A DNA stretch of 64,000 bases from PALSA-911 sp963743035 (GTDB lineage Bacteria > Pseudomonadota > Alphaproteobacteria > Acetobacterales > Acetobacteraceae). The position numbers were made by a program, and so were the translations under genes. How positions within the stretch are numbered: position 1 is the first letter of the stretch; every line of letters begins with the position of its first letter. Where the stretch lies: contig CAVUOB010000018.1 in the NCBI GenBank assembly GCA_963743035.1, positions 248,001 to 312,000 on the forward strand, read 5' to 3'. Of this stretch, positions 26,796 through 34,637 are shown one piece after another. The notes beneath the pieces are model-generated. The model was given only the letters and a program-made list of their open reading frames with translations. It searched no databases and had not been told where the DNA came from.

Positions 26796-27545
26796 ATGCT
26801 GAAGATAAGCGGCCTGGCCGCCGCGGTCGAGGACAAGCCGATCCTGAACGGGATCGATCTGGTTGTGCCGACGGGCGAGATCCATGCGATCATGGGGCCG
26901 AACGGGTCCGGCAAGTCCACGCTGTCCTATGTGCTGTCCGGGCGCGACGACTACGCCGTGACATCGGGCAGCGTGGAGTATGACGGGCAGGATCTGCTGG
27001 CGATGGAGCCGGAGGCGCGCGCGGCGGCGGGATTGTTCCTGGCGTTCCAGTATCCGGTGGAACTGCCCGGCGTCAACAATGCCAATTTCCTGCGCACCGC
27101 GCTGAATGCGCAGCGGCGCGCGCGCGGCGAGGCGGAGCTGGACGCGGTGCAGTTCCTGAAGCTGGCGCGGGCCGCGATGAAGCGTCTGTCGATGCCCGAC
27201 GACATGCTGAAGCGGAACGTGAACGTGGGCTTCTCCGGCGGCGAGAAGAAGCGCAACGAGGTGCTGCAGATGGCGATCCTGCGGCCTTCGCTGGCGATCC
27301 TGGACGAGACCGATAGCGGGCTGGATATCGACGCGCTGAAGATCGTCGCCGAGGGCGTCAATGCGCTGCGTGCGCCGGATTTCTCGGCGCTGATCATCAC
27401 GCATTACCAGCGCCTGCTGGACTACATCGTGCCGGACCGCGTGCATGTGCTGGCGGGCGGGCGGATCATCCGTTCCGGCGGACCGGAGCTGGCGCTGGAG
27501 CTGGAAGCCAACGGCTATGCCGGCGTGGTGGCAGAGGCGGCATGA
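26796..27545 (+). CDS. sufC: Fe-S cluster assembly ATPase SufC
   Basis: 249 residues, ABC-type ATPase of the SufBCD scaffold complex. Walker A GPNGSGKS at about 36-43, the Q-loop in FLAFQYPVELPGV, signature FSGGEKKRNE, and Walker B LAILDETDSGLDID are all intact. It drives conformational change in SufB-SufD during cluster assembly. Stop overlaps the sufD start (ATGA), so translation is coupled. Confidence 0.96.
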   Translation: MLKISGLAAAVEDKPILNGIDLVVPTGEIHAIMGPNGSGKSTLSYVLSGRDDYAVTSGSVEYDGQDLLAMEPEARAAAGLFLAFQYPVELPGVNNANFLRTALNAQRRARGEAELDAVQFLKLARAAMKRLSMPDDMLKRNVNVGFSGGEKKRNEVLQMAILRPSLAILDETDSGLDIDALKIVAEGVNALRAPDFSALIITHYQRLLDYIVPDRVHVLAGGRIIRSGGPELALELEANGYAGVVAEAA

Positions 27546-28819
27546 ACGCGATTTCCCCCGCAGGCACAGCCGGATTCCTGGCCCGTTTCGAGGGGCTGAA
27601 GGCGCGGCTGCCCGGCGATCCCGCGCTGCGCGCGGCGGCGGCGGAGCTGTTCCGCGCCAACGGCATTCCCGGCGGAACCTCCGGGCGCCGGGCGGAGGCA
27701 TGGAAATACACCACGCTGCGCCCGCTGGCCGAGATGGCGTTCAACGAGCCGCTGACGCAGCTCGACGATACGCCGGCGGCGCTGGCGCGGCTGCCGGCGG
27801 TGAACGCGCCCCGGCTGGTGTTCGTGGACGGGCGCTTGCGGGCGGATCTGTCGGAGCTGCCGGATCGTTTCACGGTGCGGAGATTTGCCGAGGCGGCGGA
27901 TTTCGGCACGCTGAGCCGGCCGGACCGGGACAACCTGGTGGCGCTGAACACGATGCTGGCGGAAGACGGCGCGGTGATCGCGGTGCCCGACGGCGTCGAC
28001 GGCGGCATGCTGCAGCTGGTCAGCCTGGCGGGCGAGGGGCATGGGCGCAGCATCGCCTTCCATCCGCGCCATGCGATCCGGCTGGGCAAGGGCGCGGCGC
28101 TGCGGGTGCTGGAGATTTCCACCGGCGATGGCAGTTACCTGCATAACGCGGTGAGCGAGATCCATGTCGGCGAGGACGCGCATCTGACGCATGTGCGCCT
28201 GCAGGACGAGGCGGCGGGATCGTTTCATGTCTCGACCTCGTATGTCGAGGTCGCCGCGCGCGGCACCTATGACGCCTTCGCGCTCAATCTGGGGGCAAAG
28301 CTGGCGCGCGCAGAGATCCATGCGCGGCTGGTCGGCGCCGGGGCGATGCTGCATCTGAACGGCGCGCAGTTGCTCAGCGGGTCGCAGCATGCCGACATCA
28401 CCACGGTGGTGAGCCATGACGCGCCGGGCTGCGCGTCCCGCCAGACGGTGAAGAACGTGCTGGCCGGGCGCTCGCGCGGGGTGTTCCAGGGCAAGATCGA
28501 GGTCGCGCGTATCGCGCAGAAGACCGACGGCTATCAGATGAACCAGGCGCTGCTGCTGAGCCGGGAAGCCGAGATCGACTGCAAGCCGGAGCTGGAGATC
28601 TTTGCCGACGACGTGAAATGCAGCCACGGCGCGACCGTGGGCGAGTTGGATCGCGGGCAGATCTTCTATCTGCGTTCGCGTGGCGTGCCGGAGGCGGAGG
28701 CGCGGGCGATCCTGGTGCGCGCCTTCCTGACCGAGGCGCTGGACACGGTTGCGGATGAGGGTTTCCGTGCGGCACTGGAGCGGTCGGTGGCGCAGTGGTG
28801 GGAAAGGGAAGCGGCATGA
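27542..28819 (+). CDS. sufD: Fe-S cluster assembly protein SufD
   Basis: 425 residues, partner of SufB in the scaffold complex. The N-terminal helical part has the family motif RRAEAWKYTTLRPL. The beta-helical core ends in CSHGATVGELDRGQIFYLRSRGVPEAEA, the conserved SufB/SufD signature with its histidine. The stop overlaps the sufS start by 4 bases. No anomaly seen. Confidence 0.95.
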   Translation: MNAISPAGTAGFLARFEGLKARLPGDPALRAAAAELFRANGIPGGTSGRRAEAWKYTTLRPLAEMAFNEPLTQLDDTPAALARLPAVNAPRLVFVDGRLRADLSELPDRFTVRRFAEAADFGTLSRPDRDNLVALNTMLAEDGAVIAVPDGVDGGMLQLVSLAGEGHGRSIAFHPRHAIRLGKGAALRVLEISTGDGSYLHNAVSEIHVGEDAHLTHVRLQDEAAGSFHVSTSYVEVAARGTYDAFALNLGAKLARAEIHARLVGAGAMLHLNGAQLLSGSQHADITTVVSHDAPGCASRQTVKNVLAGRSRGVFQGKIEVARIAQKTDGYQMNQALLLSREAEIDCKPELEIFADDVKCSHGATVGELDRGQIFYLRSRGVPEAEARAILVRAFLTEALDTVADEGFRAALERSVAQWWEREAA

Positions 28820-30073
28820 ACGTGGATATTCGTCCGAAGTTTGACGGCGCCGCGCTGGATGTGGCCGCGATCCGCGCGCAGTTTCCGATCCTGACGCAGA
28901 CGGTGCGCGGCAAGCCGCTGGTGTTCCTGGACAGCGCGGCATCGGCGCAGAAGCCGCGCGCGGTGATCTCGGCGATGGTGCAGGCGATGGAGACGCAGTA
29001 CGCCAATGTCCATCGCGGCCTGCACTGGATGAGCGAGCGCACCACCGAGGCCTACGAGGCCGCGCGCGACGCGGCGCAGGGATTGCTGAACGCGGCCGAT
29101 CGCTCGGAGATCGTGTTCGCTGGCAACACCACCGGGGCGATCAACCTGCTGGCGCACAGCTACGGCCGCGCCATGCTGAAGCCCGGCCAGGCGGTGCTGA
29201 TCTCCGGCATGGAGCATCATTCCAACATCGTGCCCTGGCAGATGCTGCGCGACGCGCATGGCATCGAGCTGCGGGTGGCCGACATCACCGATGCCGGCGA
29301 GCTGAACATGGCCGCCTACGAGGCGCTGCTGGCGGACGGCAAGGTCGGCCTGGTGGCGATGACGCATATGTCCAACGTGCTGGGCACCTACACCCCGGCC
29401 GAGCAGATCGTGCGCACCGCGCATGCGCATGGCGCCAAGGTGATGCTGGACGGCTCCCAGGCCGTGGTGCACCGGCGCGTGGACGTGCAGGCGCTGGATT
29501 GCGATTTCTACGTGTTCACCGGGCACAAGCTGTATGGCCCCACGGGGATCGGCGTGCTGTACGGCAAGCGCGAATTGCTGGAGGCCATGCCGCCGTTCCT
29601 GGGCGGCGGGGACATGATTTCCTCGGTAACCTATGAGCGCTCCACCTGGGCCGAGGTGCCGCACAAGTTCGAGGCCGGCACGCCGCAGATCATCGAGGGC
29701 ATCGGGCTGAAGGCGGCGATCGACTGGGTGCAGGCGATCGGCTTCGACGCCATCGCGGCGCATGAGTCCCGGCTGACCGAGCATGCGCTGGCGCGGCTTG
29801 GCGGCGGTGGAGGGCGTGAACGTGATCGGCCGGGCGCAGGACCGCGGCGGCGTGGTTTCCTTCACTCTGGACAAGGCGCACGCCCACGACATCGCCACCC
29901 TGCTGGACCGGCAGGGCATCGCGGTTCGCGCCGGGCAGCATTGCGCCGAGCCGCTGATGCGCCGGCTGGGCCTGGACAGCACGGCGCGGGCGAGCTTCGG
30001 GATCTACACCACCGTGGAGGAGATCGATCTCCTGGCCGACACGCTGGTGCGGGTGCGGGAGTTCTTCACCTGA
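28816..30073 (+). CDS. sufS: Cysteine desulfurase SufS (one frameshift)
   Basis: PLP enzyme that takes sulfur from cysteine for cluster building. The PLP lysine is K238 in FTGHKLYGPTG and the catalytic cysteine is in RAGQHCAEPLM (about C376 after correction). An extra T near 29799 breaks the frame within ARLAAVEGVNV. Removing it gives a continuous 418-residue protein, normal for group II desulfurases. Everything after the break is conserved, so an error in the sequence is more likely than loss of an essential gene. The stop overlaps the sufU start. Confidence 0.93.
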
Positions 30074-30537
30074 TGTTCGACGATCTGCGCGATCTCTATC
30101 AGGACGTGATCCTGCAGCATGGCCGCAAGCCCGTGCATATGCGCCGGCTGAAGACATTCGACGCCACCGCCAAGGGCGACAACCCGATGTGCGGCGACCG
30201 GGTGCAGGTCTGGGTCGCGTATGATCCGGACGGCGCGATCGCCGAGACCGGGTTCGAGGCGCGCGGCTGCGCGATCAGCATCGCCTCGGCCGATTTGATG
30301 GTGGAGACCGTGGCCGGGCTGCGGGCCGATGCGGTGCGTGAGCTGTTCACGGGTTTCGAGCGGATGGCGCGCAGCGGGGAATGCCCGGACTGCGCGCCGG
30401 CGCTGGAGCCGGCGATGGAGCGGCTGAAGCCGCTGTCGGGCGTGCACGAATACCCGTCGCGGGTGAAATGCGCGACTTTGCCCTGGCATGCGCTGGTGGC
30501 GGCGCTGGACGGCGAGAAGGAGGCCAGCAGTGAATGA
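30073..30537 (+). CDS. sufU: SufU-type sulfur acceptor/scaffold protein
   Basis: 154 residues of the NifU-N/IscU fold. The three conserved cysteines are in NPMCGDRV, RGCAISIAS and RVKCATLPW, and the aspartate of the CGD motif is present, the zinc-site pattern of SufU. It accepts sulfur from SufS. An extra CPDC pair in the loop before the last motif is noteworthy. The ATG overlaps the sufS stop by one base. No sufE was seen in the operon, consistent with SufU being the sulfur acceptor. Confidence 0.93.
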   Translation: MFDDLRDLYQDVILQHGRKPVHMRRLKTFDATAKGDNPMCGDRVQVWVAYDPDGAIAETGFEARGCAISIASADLMVETVAGLRADAVRELFTGFERMARSGECPDCAPALEPAMERLKPLSGVHEYPSRVKCATLPWHALVAALDGEKEASSE

Positions 30538-30934
30538 TCTGACACCGCCGGAGACGGGCGGGACGCCCATGGCTGGCGCACACGCATCCGGCACGCATGG
30601 GGCCTGGACGCCGGAAGGTTCGGCCGAGCCGAAGCCGACCGAGGATGGCGTGATCGCCGCGATCGCCACCGTCTACGATCCGGAAATTCCGGTGAATATC
30701 TATGAACTCGGCCTGATCTACGCCATCGATATCCATGACGATGGCCGGGTGAAGGTGGAGATGACGCTGACCGCGCCGGCCTGCCCGAGCGCGCAGGAAC
30801 TGCCGGAGATGGTGCAGCAGGCCGTACTGGCCGTTCCCGGCGTCGCGTCCTGCGAGGTCGAGACCGTCTGGGATCCGCCGTGGGATCCGAGCCGGATGAG
30901 CGAAGAAGCCCGTCTTTCGTTGAACATGTTCTGA
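30530..30934 (+). CDS. sufT: SufT-like DUF59/MIP18 family Fe-S assembly factor
   Basis: 134 residues from a GTG preceded by AAGGAGG seven bases upstream, overlapping the sufU end by 8 bases. The DUF59 domain begins after a ~40-residue Pro/Gly-rich leader. It has VIAAIATVYDPEIPVNIYEL, the TAPACPSAQEL loop with the conserved cysteine, and GVASCEVETVWDPPW. Members of this family assist cluster maturation or delivery. An ATG at 30570 would shorten only the leader. Confidence 0.9.
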   Translation: MNDLTPPETGGTPMAGAHASGTHGAWTPEGSAEPKPTEDGVIAAIATVYDPEIPVNIYELGLIYAIDIHDDGRVKVEMTLTAPACPSAQELPEMVQQAVLAVPGVASCEVETVWDPPWDPSRMSEEARLSLNMF

Positions 30935-30947
30935 GGTCGATATCGCC

Positions 30948-31340
30948 ATGAGCACGACGAATTCCACTCCCTCTGGCACCGTCCGTCCGCGCCGCGCCTT
31001 GCCGCCGCTGATGACACTGACCGACGCGGCGGCCGAACGCCTGGCCCGGCTTTATGCCCAGGGACATGCGAACGGTGAGCAGGGCAAGCTGCTGCGCATC
31101 GGGGTGAAGACCAAGGGCTGCTCGGGCATGTCCTATGACATGTCCTGGGTCGATGAACCGGCGCCGACCGACGAGGTGGTGAAGGACAAGGACCTGACCG
31201 TTCTGGTGGACCGCAAGGCCTCGCTGTTCCTGATCGGCACCGTGATGGACTACGAGGAGAAGAACCTGACCAGCGGCTTCACCTTCACCAACCCGAACGA
31301 GAAGGGGCGGTGCGGCTGCGGGGAGAGTTTTCACGTATAG
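30948..31340 (+). CDS. sufA: SufA/IscA-type Fe-S carrier protein
   Basis: 130 residues with the A-type carrier core: LTDAAAERLARL, then the three ligand cysteines in KTKGCSGMSY and the C-terminal GRCGCGESF. It receives clusters from SufBCD and passes them to targets. An N-terminal extension of ~20 polar residues precedes the domain. Last gene of the suf operon; the 13-bp gap to the DUF59 gene keeps it in the same transcript. Confidence 0.94.
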   Translation: MSTTNSTPSGTVRPRRALPPLMTLTDAAAERLARLYAQGHANGEQGKLLRIGVKTKGCSGMSYDMSWVDEPAPTDEVVKDKDLTVLVDRKASLFLIGTVMDYEEKNLTSGFTFTNPNEKGRCGCGESFHV

Positions 31341-31354
31341 GCTGTCCGCAGGAT

Positions 31355-31375
31355 ATGTAGTGATTTTCACTACAT
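31355..31375. promoter_or_regulatory. Probable toxin-antitoxin operator
   Basis: Perfect inverted repeat ATGTAGTG / CACTACAT with a 5-nt ATTTT spacer, 20 bp upstream of the antitoxin start. GTAGTG...CACTAC palindromes of this type are common operators of Phd/YefM antitoxins, which bind DNA through their N-terminal domain. It could also affect readthrough from sufA. Confidence 0.6.
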
Positions 31376-31395
31376 GATAGACTAATCTTCGATCC

Positions 31396-31638
31396 ATGGA
31401 CACGATCATTCAGGCGGCAGAGGCCAACCGTTCCTTCTCCAGATTGTTGCGGGAGGTTCGGGAGGGCAAGAGTTATGTCATCACCTCCCATGGCCACGCC
31501 GTGGCGAGGATTGGTCCCGTGCGCTCGGGACAGGAAGACGCGGCGCTACAGGCACGCGCGCGGTTGATGGCGCGGCTGCGCGCCCAGCCGGCGATCGATG
31601 CGGGAAGCTGGAGCCGCGACGAGCTCTACGAGCGGTGA
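31396..31638 (+). CDS. Phd/YefM-family antitoxin
   Basis: 80 residues. The N-terminal Phd/YefM DNA-binding motif is clear: ANRSFSRLLREVREGKSYVITSHGHAVARIGP. The C-terminal tail would fold on and neutralise the toxin. The stop overlaps the GTG start of the PIN gene, giving the usual antitoxin-toxin order and coupling. The palindrome just upstream is a likely autoregulatory site. Confidence 0.9.
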   Translation: MDTIIQAAEANRSFSRLLREVREGKSYVITSHGHAVARIGPVRSGQEDAALQARARLMARLRAQPAIDAGSWSRDELYER

Positions 31639-32081
31639 CGTTGCGCATCGCGCTCGACACCAACATCCTGGTCTATGCCGAAGGGGTGAACGGGGCGGAG
31701 CGGCAGACGTCGGCCTTGGCCGCTCTCGAGTCCCTGGCGGCCGCGGAAATCGTCATTCCGGCGCAGGTGTTGGGCGAGCTGTTCCACGTCCTGACCCGCA
31801 AGGCCGGCAGGGATGCCGGTGCGGCCCGAACGGCGATCCTTGGTTGGCGGGAAGCGTTCGCGCTGATCGAGACCTCGCCGGCGGTGCTGCTGCGCGCGAT
31901 GGACCTGGCCGTGGATCATCGCCTTGGCATTTGGGACAGCGTCATTCTGACGGCGGCGGCCGAGGCCGAATGCCGGTTTCTGCTGAGCGAGGATATGCAG
32001 GACGGCTTCGTCTCGGGCGGGGTGACGATTGCCAACCCGTTTGCCGCCAATCCCAATCCGGCGCTGTTCGCCGGCGGTTAG
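31635..32081 (+). CDS. PIN-domain toxin, VapC-like ribonuclease
   Basis: 148 residues. The PIN active-site acids are placed as expected: D in ALDTNILVYA, E in LGELFHVL, D in IWDSVILTAA and D in LLSEDMQDG. It would cleave RNA when freed from the upstream Phd-type antitoxin. GTG start, overlapping the antitoxin stop. Its 3' end overlaps by 4 bases the convergent RNA methyltransferase gene. This pair between suf and housekeeping genes is probably a later insertion. Confidence 0.9.
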   Translation: MTLRIALDTNILVYAEGVNGAERQTSALAALESLAAAEIVIPAQVLGELFHVLTRKAGRDAGAARTAILGWREAFALIETSPAVLLRAMDLAVDHRLGIWDSVILTAAAEAECRFLLSEDMQDGFVSGGVTIANPFAANPNPALFAGG

Positions 32082-33349
32082 CGGCGTTCCCGCGAGAACA
32101 CGCAGACGCTTTCCAGCCGGGCGGACCAGAGGAACTGGTCGATCGGCGTCGCCGACAGCAGGCGGTAGCCGGCGCCGTGCAGCAGCCTGGCGTCGCGCGC
32201 CAGAGCGGCGGGGTTGCAGCTGACATAGATCACCCGGCCGATGCCGGAAGCCGCGATCTGGCCGATCTGCTCCGGCGCGCCGGCGTGCGGGGGGTCGAGC
32301 ACCACCGCGGCGAACGCAGACAGTTCCTTGGCCGAGAGCGGCTGGCGGGTGAGGTCGCGGCGGGTGGTTTCCACCCGGCCGGCGAGGCCGGACTGGTTCG
32401 CGGCCTGGCGCAGCGCGTTGAAGGCGGGCAGGTCGCCTTCATAGGCGGCGACGCGCATATGCGGGGCGAGCGCGAAGGTGAGCGTGCCGCAGCCGGCATA
32501 GAGTTCGGCGACGCGGGATTTCGCGGTGCGCTTGCCGGGCAGGCCGGCGATGACGGCGGCGACGATGGCCGCCTCGGCCGAGGCGGCCGCCTGCAGGAAG
32601 GCGCCGGGCGGCGGGGCGACCGGCACGCCCGACAGCGACGTGGTGGCGGGGCGCAGCGCGCAGATCGACTCGGTCTCGCCGGCGTTGAGCGCCCAGCTGA
32701 CGCGCGGCAGGTCGTGCGCCCGGGCGAATTCGGTGAGCTTGTTGCGATCGGCCAGGCTGGGCGTGGCGTCGGTGCGCAGCAGCAGGTCGGGGCCGCTGTC
32801 GAGCAGGTTGACGATGCCCGAGCCCTCGCGCCGCAGCGCGGAGATGCCGCTCAGCAGCGCCCGCAGCGGGGCGATCAGCGCGGCGATGGCGGGGTCGAGC
32901 ACGGTGCAGGCGGTGAGGTCGACGATCTCCGCCCCGCGCGACTGGTGCAGCCCGACCTCGACGCCGCCCTGCACCCGGCGCAGCGCCAGATCCACCCGCC
33001 GGCGGCGGCCGGGCAGGGTGCGGACGGGGGCCGCGGGCGTGGCATCGGCGTAGCCGGCGCGGTGCAGGGCGGCTGCCAGCAGGCCGGATTTCCAGGCGAT
33101 GTACGGCTCGTCGCGCCAGTGCTGCAGGGCGCAGCCGCCGCAATGCAGGAAATGCGGGCACGGGGGCGTTACGCGGTCGGCGCTGGGTTCCAGGATGGCC
33201 TCGGCGACCGCGGCAAAGCCCTCGCCGCGTTTGGAAGCGCGGGCGGTTCGCACGCTTTCGCCGGGCAGGGTGAAGGGCACATACAGCGCCCTGCCGTCCG
33301 CGTCCGAGGCTACCCCGTCGCCGTCGGCGCCGATGCGCGTGATGCGCAC
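32078..33349 (-). CDS. TrmA/RlmD-family tRNA/rRNA uracil-C5 methyltransferase
   Basis: About 423 residues from a GTG at MRITRIGADGDGV (first residue written as Met). It has a TRAM-like N-terminus and a 4Fe-4S ligand set CPHFLHCGGC plus the later ACTVLD. The SAM-binding domain has VAELYAGCGTLTFAL, and the catalytic segment is LDPPHAG and VSCNP, where the cysteine attacks C6 of the uracil. Most similar in layout to RlmD (U1939 of 23S rRNA); the exact site is inference. The start is uncertain, because the frame is open further upstream through the end of the acyl-CoA dehydrogenase gene. Confidence 0.85.
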   Translation of the reverse strand: MRITRIGADGDGVASDADGRALYVPFTLPGESVRTARASKRGEGFAAVAEAILEPSADRVTPPCPHFLHCGGCALQHWRDEPYIAWKSGLLAAALHRAGYADATPAAPVRTLPGRRRRVDLALRRVQGGVEVGLHQSRGAEIVDLTACTVLDPAIAALIAPLRALLSGISALRREGSGIVNLLDSGPDLLLRTDATPSLADRNKLTEFARAHDLPRVSWALNAGETESICALRPATTSLSGVPVAPPPGAFLQAAASAEAAIVAAVIAGLPGKRTAKSRVAELYAGCGTLTFALAPHMRVAAYEGDLPAFNALRQAANQSGLAGRVETTRRDLTRQPLSAKELSAFAAVVLDPPHAGAPEQIGQIAASGIGRVIYVSCNPAALARDARLLHGAGYRLLSATPIDQFLWSARLESVCVFSRERR

Positions 33350-33375
33350 CGGGCCCGCCGGTTGTTCATGCGCCA

Positions 33376-33420
33376 GTGATTCAGGTGCCGGTGATTCAGG
33401 CGCCAATTGGTTCAGGCGCC
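33376..33420. repeat. 15-bp tandem triplication at the gcdH stop
   Basis: Three units of 15 bp start at 33376, 33391 and 33406 (GTGATTCAGGTGCC, GTGATTCAGGCGCC, then ..TGGTTCAGGCGCC). The third unit holds the gcdH stop codon. It lies between gcdH and the methyltransferase start. Confidence 0.8.
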
Positions 33421-34637
33421 AAACGCGGACAGGCCGGTCTGCGCGCGGCCGAGGATCAGCGCGTGCACGTCGTGCGTGCCCTCGTAGGTGTTCACCGCTT
33501 CCAGGTTCATGACGTGGCGGATCACGTGGTACTCGTCGGCGATGCCGTTGCCGCCATGCATGTCGCGCGCGGTCCGGGCGATGTCGAGCGCCTTGCCGCA
33601 GGAGTTGCGCTTGACCAGGCTGATCATCTCCGGCGCGGCGTTGTGCTCGTCCATCAGCCGGCCGAGCGCGCAGCACCGCCTGCAGGCCGAGGGTGATCTC
33701 GGTCTGCATGTCCGCCAGCTTCTTCTGGATCAGCTGCGTGGCGGCCAGCGGGCGGCCGAACATCATGCGCTGCATGCGTGTAGTCGCGCGCCGCCTGCCA
33801 GCAGAACTCGGCAGCCCCCAGCGCGCCCCAGGCGATGCCGTAGCGGGCGTTGTTGAGGCAGGAGAACGGGCCGCGCAGGCCCTTCACGTCGGCAGCATGT
33901 TCTCGGCCGGCACGAACACGTCCTGACATCATGATCATGCCGGTGATGGAGGCGCGCAGCGAAAACTTGCCCTCGATCTTCGGCGCGGTCAGGCCCTTCA
34001 TGCCCTTTTCGAGGATGAAGCCGCGGATGTCGCCGGCGTCGTCCTTGGCCCAGACGAGCAGAACGTCGGCGATCGGCGAGTTGGTGATCCAGGTCTTCGA
34101 GCCATTGAGCAAAAAGCCGCCATCCACCGCCTTGGCGCGCGAGCGCATGGAGGCGGGGTCGGAGCCGGCATCGGGCTCGGTCAGGCCGAAGCAGCCGACC
34201 AGCTCGCCGCGCGCCAGCTTCGGCAGGTATTTCTCCTTCTGCGCGTCCGAGCCGAACAGCGTAGATCGGATACATCACCAGCGCTGGACTGCACGGAGAA
34301 GGCGCTGCGATAGCCGCTGTCCACGCGCTCGACCTCGCGCGCGATCAGGCCGTAGGCGGCGTAGCCGACGCCGGCGCAGCCATAGCCCTCGATGCGTGGC
34401 GCCGAGGAAGCCCATCTCGCCCATCTCGTTCATGATCTCGCGATCGAATGTCTCGTGGCGATTGGCCAGCAGCACGCGCGGGAAAAGCTTGTCCTGGCAA
34501 TAGGCGCGGGCGGCGTCGCGGATGGCCCGCTCGTCCTCGGTCAGCTGGTCGTCGAGGCGCAGCGCGTCGTCCCAGGCGAAGGGGGTGAAATGGCTCTTGG
34601 CGGCGGGATGGGAAGCGGCCTGGGTGACGACGTTCAT
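33412..34637 (-). CDS. gcdH: Glutaryl-CoA dehydrogenase (multiple frameshifts)
   Basis: FAD enzyme that oxidises and decarboxylates glutaryl-CoA to crotonyl-CoA in lysine/tryptophan degradation. Fragments in different frames join into a full GcdH: DDQLTEDERAIRDAARAYCQ, DREIMNEMGEMGFLGAT, LLNGSKTWITNSPIADV, LEKGMKGLTAPKIEGKFSL, NARYGIAWGALGAAEFCW, KRNSCGKALDIART and LEAVNTYEGTHDVHALILGRAQTG. I count six single-base insertions (near 34396, 34287, 34262, 33929, 33776, 33666) and one deletion (near 33895). Corrected, the length is 406 residues, as in the family. Either a pseudogene or, more likely, an error-rich stretch. The start overlaps the helicase stop (ATGA). Confidence 0.85.

Noticed and set aside
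24735..27701. Nearly 1000-codon open frame antisense to the suf genes
   Set aside because: Low-complexity Arg/His/Gln product lying over well-supported sufR-like, sufB and sufC genes; an artefact of GC-rich third positions.
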